A DNA stretch of 64,000 nucleotides from Linanthus parryae (lineage: Eukaryota > Streptophyta > Magnoliopsida > Ericales > Polemoniaceae), in NCBI GenBank assembly GCA_023055425.1, contig JALGPY010000003.1, positions 15,745,001 to 15,809,000 of the forward strand. Reading direction: 5' to 3'. The notes under the pieces were generated by a model. That model searched no databases. It had not been told where the DNA came from and saw only the letters and a list, made by a program, of their open reading frames with translations. Position 1 is the stretch's first letter. Each line of letters opens with the position of its first letter. The position numbers and the translations under genes are program-made. Below, one piece after another: positions 47,462-58,523 of this stretch.

Positions 47462-47746
47462 CATCTTCCATCCCATTTTGTTTGTTCTGTTTACCATCTT
47501 CATCTTGTTTTCTTAATGTTTGTGTACTTTGAATTCACAATCACTTTTACCAATATACTTCCATTATTATCCTTCGTTAATTATATGATTTTTGTTTTTC
47601 TATACGGATCTATTCATTCACGTGTACTACCATCATTAAATGTGTAAGGATAATTTTCTTAGTGCAAGATTCTTTTGACATCTTTTTTCACTATCTGAAT
47701 ATATGTGAAAAGTCAAACAAGATAAACAAAAATGGGACGGAAGGAG
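47462..47746. mobile_element. Stowaway-type MITE
   Basis: The left end CATCTTCCATCCCATTTTGT and the reverse complement of the right end, CTCCTTCCGTCCCATTTTTG, are imperfect inverted repeats. TA flanks both sides (47460-47461 and 47747-47748). Confidence 0.8.
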
Positions 47747-48663
47747 TAGTAAAAGGCACCGCTTCTTTTCGTAAATTTAAGCGATTTTTTATTTTTTTTT
47801 GAAAATTTTTAAAAATAAAATATTGCTTACGTTGTACCTACTAAGTTATGTAAAAAGTTCCAGTTACGTTTTTAGTAAATGTATCGTTTACTTAACTTTT
47901 ATTTCGCCTCCTAAAAAGTGGTTTTAAGGAGTAAAAAGTTAAGAAAAATTAAAGTAAAAAAACTATTTTTTTTAGTTTTATAAGTAAGTAAAAAAGCTAT
48001 CAGACATAAATTCTAACGAAAAGACATAATTAAAACTGTTTTATGATTAGCTTAAAATTAGACAAAAAAACCAAGGTCAAAGTAGGGCCGACCTTATAGT
48101 AAGACAGTCGAGACGGCCGCTTTAGGCCCCGGCCCACCGAAGCCCTGTTTTTCTTAACTGTAATTTTTTTTGAAATAGAGCTCTAGTAACCTTAGTTACA
48201 TAATTTTACGCAATCTTATTATAATTTTATATTAGTTTGGTGATAATTTATATTTTTGTTAGAAACTTAGCTCGAGTTCGAATCTTATTACTGACATATG
48301 TGAACATTTTAATTTTTAACTATCAAAAACTTGTATGATCATTCAACATTAATCAAAATTAATTAATTAATTCAACCTTCCATATTACGCAAATGTATTT
48401 TAAGTCTAAAAATATATATTTTTTTTTCAAACATAGACTCTTTTTTATGTAATTTTTTTTCAAATAGAACCTTCAAATTGAATACTTGCTTTAGGCTTCG
48501 GATGTCTTGTGGGCCAAAGTTTTTTATTTGAAAGCCTGGGCCTAAGTTAAGGAAAAAGAGGAATCGGAGTGACCCGTTTGATTTGTGATTTTTATTTAAA
48601 AAGTTCTATCCACCGCTTAGCAAGACTTGCAGCGGCGACTTCACTCTCTCTCTCGAGATCGAA

Positions 48664-51457
48664 ATGGATGAGATACAGCACAGGTTCGTTTCAGCAAACG
48701 GCTTGAAGCTCCACGTGGCCGAGATCGGAGAAGCTGGCCGGCCGGTGGTCCTGTTCCTGCATGGGTTCCCGGAGATATGGTACTCCTGGAGGCACCAGAT
48801 GATTGCTCTCGCCAGCTCCGGTTATCGGGCCATCGCACCCGATTTCAGAGGCTACGGGCTTTCCGAAGCCCCACCCGAACCCGAGAAGGGTTCCATGGCC
48901 CACCTTGTCAGTGACACCGTCGCTATTCTTGATGCTCTTGACATCACCAAGGTAAAAAACAAACTTACCAGTACCGTCGCTATGTTTATGCTGTGTTCGG
49001 TGTTTTTATTGTGTACTCTGAGGGTAGGAGTTTGTTGCAGAGGTTATGAAATTTAACTTTTTTATAGTTGAGTGGGGAGTTAAATTGTAATTTTTATAGG
49101 GTAAAATTGAAAATTTACTAAAAACAAGAGAGTATTTTTTAATTTTGAAAAAGCTGATAGCATTTCCAATAGGTCATCTATATAGCGTTTATCTTTAAAA
49201 TATGAATAAGATGAGAAAAAGTTACCTCCAATATCTCTACTCCGCTCTTTACTTTAGCGGATAGTTATCCTACTCACTATATGAAGAGCCGGATCAATAA
49301 CTTCAAACTTTCTTTAACCATGTTCTTAGCGGTTATGTCCTAAATTCCTTAAAATTCTCTTGCAGGAAATATTGAGAATGTGCCACGTGTTATTTAGCTA
49401 AGCATTTAACTAACACTATTGGAGCACTTACTAAAATTTTACAATATCTAAAATAAAAATGTTTGATTTTCATCAGATTATAAATAACTTTTAGCTACTA
49501 GTACAGGAGATGCTCTGAGAGTCCCACTACTTACCCGGCCCCAACATGGACAAATCTAACTAATATGGTATGTAGGGATGGACAAATCGTATAATTTACC
49601 TTATTAGAACATGTTATGGTTTATGGTGTTGGTCGTATTTGCGGAATGAAGCTTGTGTGTATTTCGATTGTAGGACTTCCTTTTTGAAAAACTTATGCTC
49701 CTTTAACATGTTTTGGAATTAATGTAAGTAGGATTTCATTGGTTTGAAGTTTGAAGAACTCTTGTAGCTTCTTAATTTGTGCGAAATAGGAAGACATTTG
49801 GATATCCGACCTGTTTTACTGGCTAAATGGATCCATCCATTGGTTATGGATGTACATCACTGAGTATGGATATGGAGGGGCTAATCCGAATCCCATAACG
49901 GTCCAAGTATGGATCTTGGCCTTCATATTTGGATCCAGATATAGGCATGGCGATCCATTCCCATCCCTAATTATACAAATACACCTTTATTTGTTTGTAA
50001 CTCCCTTTTAGCCCATAATAGTCCAAATCTTAGTTTCACGTTATTGCAACGCTATGGCGGTCTATGTGAGATGTTATTTACCACAAGAACGACACAGCTT
50101 TCATTGATGTACGAATACTATCTAAGTAAAACTCGCAACTTGTCTTTTTTTGGGAGATATTGCTCACCTATTTCCAGGCTAAAGACTGATCGTTAATTAC
50201 TAAAGTTTACCGAAATGTAAACCTTTCTATCTTTATTGTGCTCAACAGGTGTTCGTTGTCGCCAAAGATTTTGGCGTTCGGCCTGCTTACTTTCTACCTC
50301 TTCTTCACCCAGAGAGGGTCTCCGGAGTTATAACTTTGGGGGCTCCATTTGTGCCCGCAAGTTCATCTGCTCTTGAATTCATGAAATATCTCCCTGAAGG
50401 CTTTTATATTTCAAGATGGCGGGTAATGTACTACTACTTGCTAGTAGTTCAGTTTTTCTGGTTTTCTCTACTAGATTTGGAGTGAATAAAAAAAATCCTG
50501 AGACATTGAATGCCATCACAATATTATTTCAGGAACCTGGAAGAGCGGAAGCTGATTTTAGTCGGTTTGATGCCAAAACAGTAGTCCGTAACATTTACAT
50601 ACTCTTCTCGCGGAGTGAAATCCCAATAGCTGCCGAAAACCAGGAAGTGATGGACATGGTGACACCATCTACTCCTCTGCCATCTTGGTTTAGAGAGGAA
50701 GATGTTGAAGCATATGGAGATTTGTATGAGAAATCTGGATTTCTTTTCCCTTTACATGTACCTTACAGGTAACTCCGTTTATTATCTTCTCTTTACTTCA
50801 ATCTAGTTAATTGTCCAATTTTGTTTGTGTGGTCTAGGACTCTATACGGGTTTTGCACGAAAACAAAAGGGAATCCCTAGGATTAGCATCGCAAACTGTA
50901 GGTAATTCTGGTGAAGGGATAATAGCGGGGACACATATTAAGAAGAGGGGTAATATAACTGATATTTGGCGTAGGATAATTTTAGGTGGATTCAATACCC
51001 CCAGCCCTGAACGCAGTTTACAGCCCTAAAAGTTAGTCACACTAAAGGTGTGAGACTAGTTATGTCTCCGCCACCTTTCTTTATGAGGACTTAAATAAAC
51101 TACGTTACATAGTGTAACTCCATCCGTTCCATCTATCTGTTGTTTGTGACCTTTTAAGTAGATTAAGGAGATGTTTTTGATCTGTTGTGTGTCTTTGGAG
51201 TTTGTTTGGTACCCGATTAAAAATAGAAGAATCAGCTCAAAGAAACATGCTCAATACACAAGTTTAATAACAAAACATAAGCTGTTTGGTATGTGCTGAA
51301 AAACAGTGTTTAAAATAAAAGAACATTAGGCAGCACTTTAACTTTAGGTGATAATTTATTACAATGTCATTACCTCTTATATCGACACATAATATTTATT
51401 TTGAATTCATTCATTAAGGGGAAATAGATGTTTAACCAGTACGAGTAACCCCCCCCC

Positions 51458-51511
<54 letters not shown>

Positions 51512-52136
51512 CACACCAAAATTTGTTGTTTTAATTTACACTCTGCCAAATGAGTTTCTAGAAAACACGGTGTTTTTAAATAGATCCAATTAAAAACAGG
51601 GATACCAAATAGACACTATCAATACAACCTATGATACCAGCTGGTTGTCTCGCCCCTAAATTTCAATCCTTGCAACATACATGCCCGAAATCCTAGAATT
51701 TGCCGTGGGACCCTGTACTAGCTTATCATGGGATCCGGTGTCCCGTTCCCCGTATGACCAACAATTATGTTGCGGTTGCTCGATCTTGATGACTTTCATA
51801 GGAATTGATGTTCACGTTTCAATTACAAACCGAGGATCCAAATACTGTGTGGAATCAAAGTTGAAATACATCTGGATTTGTTTTCACAGGAGTTTAGGGG
51901 AAACCCTTAGTTTCCCCAACAGTAGAGTTGAAGTACCGGCTTTGCTAATCGTGGGAGAGAAAGATTACGTTCTCAAATTTCCAGGAATGGAGGATTACAT
52001 CAGGAGCGAACACTCCAAAGCATTTGTTCCAAACTTGGAGACGACTTATGTGCCTGAAGGAAGCCATTTCGTTCAGGAGCAATTCCCCGATCAAGTCAAC
52101 AAACTCATTCTCGCATTTCTCAACAAACACAGCTGA
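48664..52136 (+). CDS. Epoxide hydrolase-like alpha/beta hydrolase, copy 1
   Basis: Four exons, 48664-48951, 50249-50422, 50533-50768 and 51890-52136, give 945 nt (314 residues). The family adds water to epoxides through an aspartyl-ester intermediate, for example on fatty-acid epoxides, in cytosol or peroxisome. Visible motifs: oxyanion loop HGFPEIWYSWRH (about residue 35), RGYGLS (about 75), nucleophile Asp in VAKDFG (about 101), lid Tyr in GFYISRW and in VPYR, acid Asp in GEKDYVLKFPG, and His in EGSHFVQEQ. The triad is complete, but the elbow has Lys and Phe where studied plant enzymes have His and Trp. This copy differs from the others in the loop after the elbow (PASSSALEFMKY) and in SGFLFPLHVPYR. 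Start chosen as the ATG of the conserved MDEIQH N-terminus. Substrate unknown. Confidence 0.93.
48952..50248 (+). other. Intron 1 of hydrolase copy 1
   Basis: Phase-0 GT-AG intron of 1297 bp. AT-rich; no element with clear ends and no coding sequence recognised. Intron 1 varies most in length among the four copies. Confidence 0.85.
51204..51610. mobile_element. GTTTGGTACC-ended small element (relative of 61784-62058)
   Basis: It begins GTTTGGTACCC and ends GGATACCAAAT, short inverted termini also seen at 61784-62058. It contains TTTGGTATGTGCTGAAAAAC-like sequence shared with that copy and a (C)n(CA)n microsatellite. Superfamily not assigned. Confidence 0.5.
51449..51513. repeat. Compound microsatellite (C)n(CA)n
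   Basis: A C homopolymer of about 26 bases followed by about 20 CA units with one CG interruption. Same composition as the tracts at 9301 and 23267. Confidence 0.96.
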
Positions 52137-52439
52137 TCACAACAGAACAATGTAACAGGACAACAAAGTTACGACAGAAACAACCTTAAACTTTTGTTAC
52201 CGCTCTGTTTCATGGAATATATTCCAACTGATTATGTTATGAATAATTTTAAGTAGCCGGCTGCGATTTGTTAGTTGAACTCAGACTTGTATCGTTTCCT
52301 TTGTTTGAGGTATGATTTAAACATGGAATCATTTCAAAGACAAGAGAAAGAGAATAAACCATCCCATCGCCATCTCACCAACCACGACCGATGATAAAAG
52401 GGCGGAGATTGAAGTATGTACTACACCATACACCACACA
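52137..52439 (+). other. Short spacer between hydrolase copies 1 and 2
   Basis: Only about 300 bp separate the stop of copy 1 from the ATG of copy 2. It must hold the 3' UTR of the first and the promoter of the second. No clear TATA box or polyadenylation signal could be assigned with confidence. Confidence 0.5.
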
Positions 52440-53902
52440 ATGGAACAGATACAACACACGTACCTTAAAGTAAGTGGTCTGAACCTCCACGTAGCAGAGA
52501 TCGGAGGACACGACTTACCAGTCGTCGTGTTCCTCCATGGCTTCCCTGAGATTTGGTATTCCTGGCGTCACCAAATGATCGCTGTTGCTAACGCCGGCTA
52601 TCGAGCAATAGCACCCGATTGTAGAGGCTACGGGTTATCGGACGCCTCACCTGAACCTGAAAATACCTCCTTTTTCGACCTCATTAGCGATCTCCTAGGT
52701 ATACTAGATGCTCTTGGGATTAACAAGGTATTAATACTTTCTCTGATTTTATGGGTGATTTCTTTTTTCGTTCACATGTTCGACCGAAAGTTTTGTAGTG
52801 CACTATTCATCAGTTCACTTTGACAGACTAATTTAGCTAACGATATGATACAAAAATGCACTGTATTGTAGAGCTTTCTTTAACACTACGATATTATAAA
52901 AAATAGCAATTTTTCGTATCATATTATTAGCGAAACTGGTCTGTCAAAGTGACCTCCTTTCAGTCAACTGGGAATTTCTGGCAAAACAGGCCAAGTAGGA
53001 TGTTGCAACCCGGATGAACAGAATCTGCAATTTACGCAACTCTTATTTGTCGTGCAATTGACAGGTTTTTCTCGTTGGCAAAGACTTTGGGGCTTGGCCG
53101 GCTTACATGTTCCCCCTTATGTACCCGGAGAGGGTGTCGGGGGTCATAACGCTGGGAGTGCCATTCATGCCACCGGGTATCAGTGAATACGACAAACACA
53201 TGCCCGAAGGTTTCTACATTTTAAGGTTTAAGGTAGGGTGTTGTTCATTGATTTTCGCCAAGTGAGTTTCCGTTCTTTCGCCCCTTAATTTATAAACTCC
53301 ATGGTCTTGAATTTTTTTGATTCTAGGAACGCGGGCGACCAGAAGCTGATTTTGCACGATTCGATGCTAAGACTGTGGTTCGGAATGTCTACATTCTCTT
53401 CTCGAGGAGTGAAGTCCCCGTAGCAGCAGAAAACCAAGAAATTATGGATTTGGTCGAACCATCAACGCCTCTGCCATCGTGGTTCAACGATGAAGATCTT
53501 CAAGTCTATGGAGATTTGTACGAAAAATCTGGGTTTCGCACAGCAATGCAGATCCCTTACAGGTAATTACACGAGTCACTTCTTCAAAGGCGAAATAATT
53601 TAACATTTTGAGTCTGTGTAAGGAAAATGATAGGGGAGTTTTAATTGTTTTCTAGGTCTATTGGGGGAGAGAATAAGCTGCCAAATACCAAAGTTGAAGC
53701 GCCGGCGTTGCTGATAATGGGGGAGAAAGATTATTTACTGAAATTCCCGGGAATGGAGAACTACATAAGGAGCGGAGATGTGAAGGCGTCTGTTCCTAAT
53801 CTGGAGACGATTTACTTGCCCGACGGAACCCATTTTGTCCAGGAGCAGTCCCCTGATGTTGTGAACAAGCTCATCCTGAGCTTCCTCGATAAGCATGTTT
53901 GA
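52440..53902 (+). CDS. Epoxide hydrolase-like alpha/beta hydrolase, copy 2
   Basis: Exons 52440-52727, 53065-53232, 53327-53562 and 53656-53902 total 939 nt (312 residues). Same exon phases (0,0,2) as the other copies, with compact introns (337, 94 and 93 bp). Motifs: HGFPEIWYSWRH, RGYGLS, nucleophile Asp in VGKDFGAW, lid Tyr in GFYILRF and IPYR, acid Asp in GEKDYLLKFPG, His in DGTHFVQEQ. The residue before RGYG is Cys (DCRGYG) where the other copies have Phe, and the lid start reads KERGRPEAD instead of EPGRAEAD. The ATG at 52440 is preferred over an in-frame ATG at 52416 because MEQIQH matches the paralogues. Reading frame fully open; substrate unknown. Confidence 0.93.
52790..52970. mobile_element. 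Palindromic MITE-like insertion in intron 1 of copy 2
   Basis: CACTTTGACAGAC and GATATGATACAAAAATG on the left are mirrored by CATTTTTCGTATCATAT-like sequence and GTCTGTCAAAGTG on the right, forming an inverted repeat of about 140 bp. The CACTTTGAC and GTATTGTAGAG words recall the family at 57998. Ends not firmly set. Confidence 0.6.
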
Positions 53903-55227
53903 TTTCGCAAATGCAACGACATTTTATGTCGTACGTGGTAGTTGTTATTAGAAATAACGACTTTATTTCTGTTTCTTTTCTTATTTCTGTTGTATCCCAT
54001 AGTGGAACAATGTTGTTTTGTCTAACTGGGATTACTTGTTCTAATGGCGGGAGTAGTTGTTAAACTTGTTTATGATTGGTTTGTATAACCAACGTTATGT
54101 AACGGCCACTATATAAGGCTGAACCGTCACTCCTTTATGTTAGAATCGAATGGAAGAACTCTTTCCTCTTCCTTCCCTTTGTCCTTTCTCTCATTTGCAA
54201 CCTCTCAATTTATGATTTAGATTCATCATCTCAATTTAGGATTTTATGTACGAATAAGTTAGAATTCGTACATAAGACTATTACAGTTGCAGCAGTTAGA
54301 TCAGAGATGTATCATGTTTGGATTAGTTGTGATTGAATGATCATGTCTTGTTTTTTTAAGTCCATTTCAAAGGACATAGCCTGCACTGTAGTTGTCAGGG
54401 CTAGTTCTAACGAAGTGTGGTTGGATCTGTTTTTCTCAAAGAAATCTGCCTACATTGTTTCTTGCTACAATGAACATAGCTGATAAGAGGCAGTCTGATC
54501 TAACTGTGACAACTTAATTTACCAAATTGAAGACAAATTGGAATGAGTTGAGCAATTATAAACCTGTACCTACCTGCACTTGCAAACTGTGTTTGTAATC
54601 TGATGGAAAGACTTAAGCAAGTATAAGAAGTGGAGAGGGTTATGCAACTTCTAATGGGCCGAAATGAGTAATTTGTGCCAGTCAGAGATCAATTACTACA
54701 GGGCAAACCTCTTATTCCTTTGAATGTTGTGTTTGCCAAGGTCATTCAACAAGAATGACAGAAACAACTGAAGAGTGTATATGTAATGACACGTGAATGT
54801 TATGTTTGCCAAGGTTATTCTTTGTTCACTCTTGTCTACCTTTACTTTGTCCTTGGGAATATGTATTTTATTAGTACTCATGGATGAGGATATCTCAACT
54901 AACCACAAAAGTGTAGTTGTTCAGGAGAAATTTGCTGATCGAACTGTTTCAACCAGCGACCAGATTATCTCTCTATATGGTTACCTCTTATCTTGAGATG
55001 TCCGTGCTGCACTTTGCGGTCTTCAGAAACTATTGGTCACCTTTTACCTCCGGAGATTGTGCCAGAGGGGTTTGGAATACCTTTCGAGCTTTATCCTTTG
55101 ATTTGCTCTTAGTCACCTGGAGTGGGAGCAAGAACGGTTTGGGGCGCGAGAACGCAAAAGCAACAAAATCTAGAAATGTTATATTGAGAGCACCACAAAA
55201 GCGCTTATGTAAATCATATATTTAATA
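53903..55227. other. Intergenic region after hydrolase copy 2
   Basis: It includes an LTR-like stretch at about 54040-54300 with CCACTATATAAGGC followed by a T/C-rich leader, and short repeats of the word TTATGTTTGCCAAGG/TTGTGTTTGCCAAGG near 54726 and 54800. No reliable gene; short ORFs carry no known motif. Confidence 0.45.
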
Positions 55228-55488
55228 CTAGCTCTGTTTCTTCTTTTTCAACCTGCTTCACTTTTTATCTCTATTCACTGGATCATTTTGACCTAACAAT
55301 TTGATTAGTAAAACGATACAAGTATTTGATATTCGTTGCATGGTCTTTTAGAGTAAACTTTATTCTACAAAATAATGAAAAAATTGTCAAAAAAATTACA
55401 TTGTCTTACTATCCGAATCACGGAGTCAAAGTTACCCAATTACGGGTTGAAAAGCCAAACCAGGATAAAACATAAGAAACGAAGGTAG
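55228..55488. mobile_element. Stowaway-like MITE (family of 57998)
   Basis: It starts CTAGCTCTGTTTCTTC and ends AAGAAACGAAGGTAG, flanked by TA on both sides (55226-55227 and 55489-55490). The internal order matches the copy at 57998-58256, including AGTAAA(C)TTTATTCTAC and ATCACGGAGTCAAAGT. Confidence 0.8.
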
Positions 55489-55559
55489 TATGATTTTAGA
55501 TATAAACATATTATACTTCGAATTTTTATGTAATTAATATATCGTGGAAATAACTACGA

Positions 55560-56011
55560 AATACATATATATGTATATACATATATACATATATCTATAC
55601 ATATATATACATATATCTATACATATACATACATATATACATACATATATATATGTATATATGTATAGATACATGTATATACATATATATGTATGTATAT
55701 ACATGTATATATGTATAGATATATGTATATACATGTATATATGTATAGATATATGTATATACATTATGTATTACACATATATATATGTATGTATATACAT
55801 GTATATATGTATAGATATATGTATACACATATATATATGTATGTATATATGTATGTATATGTATAGATATATGTATATATATGTATAGATATATGTATAT
55901 ATGTACATATATATATGTATATATATATATATGTATAGATATATGTATGTATATATATGTATAGATATATGTATATATGTACATATATATATGTATATAT
56001 ATATATATATG
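55560..56011. repeat. AT-rich low-complexity array of ATACATATAT/GTATATATGT units
   Basis: About 450 bp built almost only from alternating purine-pyrimidine ATACAT, ATAT and GTATAG words, with ATAC-type units giving way to GTAT-type units partway through. Several long Tyr/Ile/Met ORFs on both strands are by-products. Confidence 0.97.
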
Positions 56012-56364
56012 AGACTACAACCTCCCATATTGAATACCCCAGTTCACTACTCATGCCCGAGAGCACTACTTAACCCTTAAGTACAATGAATGTGTTTGTG
56101 AAACTCAAATATTTACCTAACAGTAACATATTAGTTCATCAAACAATTTAAGCACATATGAAAACCTAATTGAAAAGAATGACATGAGAACGAGAATAAG
56201 ATGAAATTTTGAATTTCAAAATATAAAGTTAACCTGAATGAGGGAATAGTAGTTGTTTGCTCCACATGAAGAAAGTGGATAGGGGGATATGCTATTTCCA
56301 CCTTTTTTGTGTGTAAGTGAGAGAGCTTATGCTCAAAATGTTTTATTGTTTGAATGATCTAAAT

Positions 56365-56780
56365 GTTGTTTGGTTTGATATGTTATTTTTGAGGATACAC
56401 TAACTCCCATAGCCATTTGTTATATAGACCGTATGGTTGGTGGGAAAATATTTTCATGTTTTGGTGTTTGGTTCCTCATTTGTCTCGTAAAATGTTTTCA
56501 TGTTTTCACACAAATGATGTTAAATGATTTACACAATTAAACGTATGTCATTTTTCGGAGAGTGAAGGAGCATGACAAAAACTCGTACAAACACCTCCAC
56601 CACCACCATTTCCATCACTCACCTCCACCGCCAATGCCGTCGCTGCCAACTGGCACCACCACCAATTATTAATTTATTTTTATATGTAGTTTTTTCCTAA
56701 TAATATCTAATGCACAAGAAAAATGTTTTGCAAATGTATCATTTTATACGTAGAATATTTTTATTTGTAAAACATTTTGT
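56365..56780. mobile_element. GTTTGG-type MITE fragment, relative of 58954-59316
   Basis: The core at 56428-56640 shares GGTTGGTGG, AAAATGTTTTC, AAATGATTTACACA, GGAGAGTGAAGGAGCA and CTCCACCACCAC with the element in intron 1 of hydrolase copy 3. Outer ends are unclear. Confidence 0.6.
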
Positions 56781-57309
56781 TGCAGACCAAGCGGAGCTGG
56801 AATGAAAGTTCAACTCGACCGAATGTTAACAATGATAACTTTCCATACATTGAGGTGAGATGCTGGTTCGATCCATTTGTTTTAATTTTTCGTTGTGTTT
56901 CTCCCTCGGTGGAGTCATCTAATCACTTGTTTATTTTGGGAGACTGTGACAAGGGGTCTGGAGCTCCTTCCTGGCTCTTTTTCCTAATCATCATCCCATC
57001 ATTCTTTCTGGTATGCTATCCCTTTGCTGGGCCAGTCAAGCAAATATACTCAAATTCATGTTCTTTGTCTTACGCCTTCCATAATTTGTTGGGAGATTTG
57101 GATAGCTCAGGACCATTACATCGATAGTTAGAGCCGTCTATTGCTGGATCCGGGAGCTGCTTCCTTTATTCACTCCCACTAGGAACTTTTGCATGGTGGA
57201 TCGTTCAATGATGACACAATTGCGGCTCCCTTGTTTAGAGGTACCTCTGAGGAGAGGCTCGTGGATTTGTTGGCCTCTATCAGGCCCTGGTCAATTGCCC
57301 TTCATTTTG

Positions 57310-57651
57310 TTGGTTCTGTTTGAGTAGGGCAAGGTGCTGGAGAAGGAATTTTTTGCGATCATGATGGATGATTTGTTGCAATATGCGTGTAATTTTGGGC
57401 GAATGTCCTCGGCCGAGCCAGATATCAAAGCCTTCTATGCTGGTGATCCAAGCAATTATGGGGTCGATATCTATTCTCTCCCTGATATTGTATCTTGTCC
57501 GGACCTCATATTTGGTGTCCGAGTCATGCAAACTCACCGAGATGGTAACATGGTTGCAGATGCTTTAGCAACTGTCTGTCATGGTTGTCACCTTATGCAT
57601 AGCTTCATGTATCAGGGGGAGCTCCCAATCTATGCAGACATGATGCGCTGA
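57310..57651 (+). pseudogene. RNase H-like retroelement remnant
   Basis: An open frame of about 105 codons ends near 57651. Its C-terminal half contains FGVRVMQTHRDGNMVADALA, the last conserved block of the RNase H domain found at the end of plant LINE pol proteins. The upstream part is unrecognisable and no other LINE domain is nearby. Confidence 0.65.
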
Positions 57652-58523
57652 ACATCAGGTACTATCGCCGTGCTTGAGATGTCTTCCTCTTTGTATTTTA
57701 TTTTAACAGATTTAGATTAAATAGTTGTAGCTGCCTTTCTTTGGAGGCCGATCGTAGTAGTGGGTCAGGTTTGACGCCTCCCCACTTTGTTCATTACATG
57801 TTGGGAGCCCGATCTTTTAATATACATAATATGCGGGATCATGCCGCTTTGCCACCGAGCAGGTTACCTTAAAAAGAAAGGAAAAAAAATCCGGTTCGCG
57901 ATGTTCTTCCAAACAACCTTACCGGGAGTTCTCCCAACCAACAAGTGTCTTTTGTGAAAAGGGAAATGAACAAAAAAACAACAATTGTTTTGTAGTACTA
58001 GGTCTGTTTCTTCTGGAATGTCCTACTTTGACTCTTTAACCAGTAACTGACTTATTTTGACTCGGTAATTTTGATAGCAAAACGATATAATTTTTCGACA
58101 GTTTTCTTATGGTATTGTAGAGTAAAGTTAACTCTACGAGACTATACAAATATTATAAAATTTTGTATCGTTTTGTTAATCAAATCACTGGGTCAAAGTG
58201 ACTCAGTAAATAGTGACTAAAAGTGAAGTAGGCTGAAAGAGAAAAAACAGAGATAGTAATATTTTTCAATTGATTATCCACCACAAATGAAAATACTCAT
58301 TTCTGAGTGAAGAAAACACTCCAGCTGCAGCTAGGTAGGAGTAGCACAACCTCCGATTGTTATCCGTCAACTACCACACCCTCTTTCTTGTTGGGGAAGA
58401 AAAGGACAACACTATTCTCTCCAACCAGTGACTGATACTAACTAGTACGACAACTCAACTCACTCAAATATTGACACAAGAACACGCTCTATATCTCTCT
58501 CTGTTTCACTGCTGACACCAGAA
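57652..58523. other. Region upstream of hydrolase copy 3
   Basis: It contains a Stowaway-like element (57998-58256). The last 250 bp before the ATG at 58524 should include the promoter; CACGCTCTATATCTC near 58483 is a possible TATA region. No other gene recognised. Confidence 0.5.
57998..58256. mobile_element. Stowaway-like MITE with TA flanks
   Basis: It begins CTAGGTCTGTTTCTTC and ends AAAAACAGAGATAG, imperfect inverted repeats, with TA at 57996-57997 and 58257-58258. Internal sequence is partly palindromic (TTTTGATAGCAAAACGAT against ATCGTTTTGTTAATCAAA). The clearest member of a family with four or five copies around the hydrolase genes. Confidence 0.85.

Larger units (their letters stand above)
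46941..48663. other. Intergenic region upstream of the epoxide hydrolase cluster
   Basis: AT-rich, with two small MITE-like elements (about 47268-47459 and 47462-47746). A TATTTAAAAAG TATA-like word at about 48593 and a CT run at 48642-48655 lie just before the first hydrolase ATG and may belong to its promoter. No other gene seen. Confidence 0.6.
50920..51686. mobile_element. Decayed Tourist-like MITE split by a second insertion
   Basis: The left part (AAGAGGGGTAATATAACTGA, GGATTCAATACCCCC) and the right part (TATCAATACAACCTATGAT, ending in ACATGCCC at 51686) match the two halves of the Tourist element at 8053-8375. The middle is replaced by unrelated sequence including the element at 51204-51610. 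The left end is approximate. Confidence 0.6.
50769..51889 (+). other. Intron 3 of hydrolase copy 1, made mostly of nested elements
   Basis: Phase-2 GT-AG intron of 1121 bp, against roughly 95 bp at the same position in copies 2 and 3. The extra length is a decayed Tourist-like element (about 50920-51686) split by another element (about 51204-51610). Confidence 0.8.

Noticed and set aside
48641..48903. Minus-strand ORFs opposite exon 1 of hydrolase copy 1
   Set aside because: Shadows of a GC-rich exon; the plus strand carries the conserved hydrolase motifs.
52416..52439. In-frame upstream ATG for hydrolase copy 2
   Set aside because: The added residues (MYYTIHHT) have no counterpart in the three paralogues, which start at the MEQIQH/MDQIQH position.
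55534..56066. Several ORFs of 76-129 codons made of Tyr, Ile, His and Met on both strands
   Set aside because: They are translations of the AT-rich microsatellite; no start context, domain or codon bias supports a protein.
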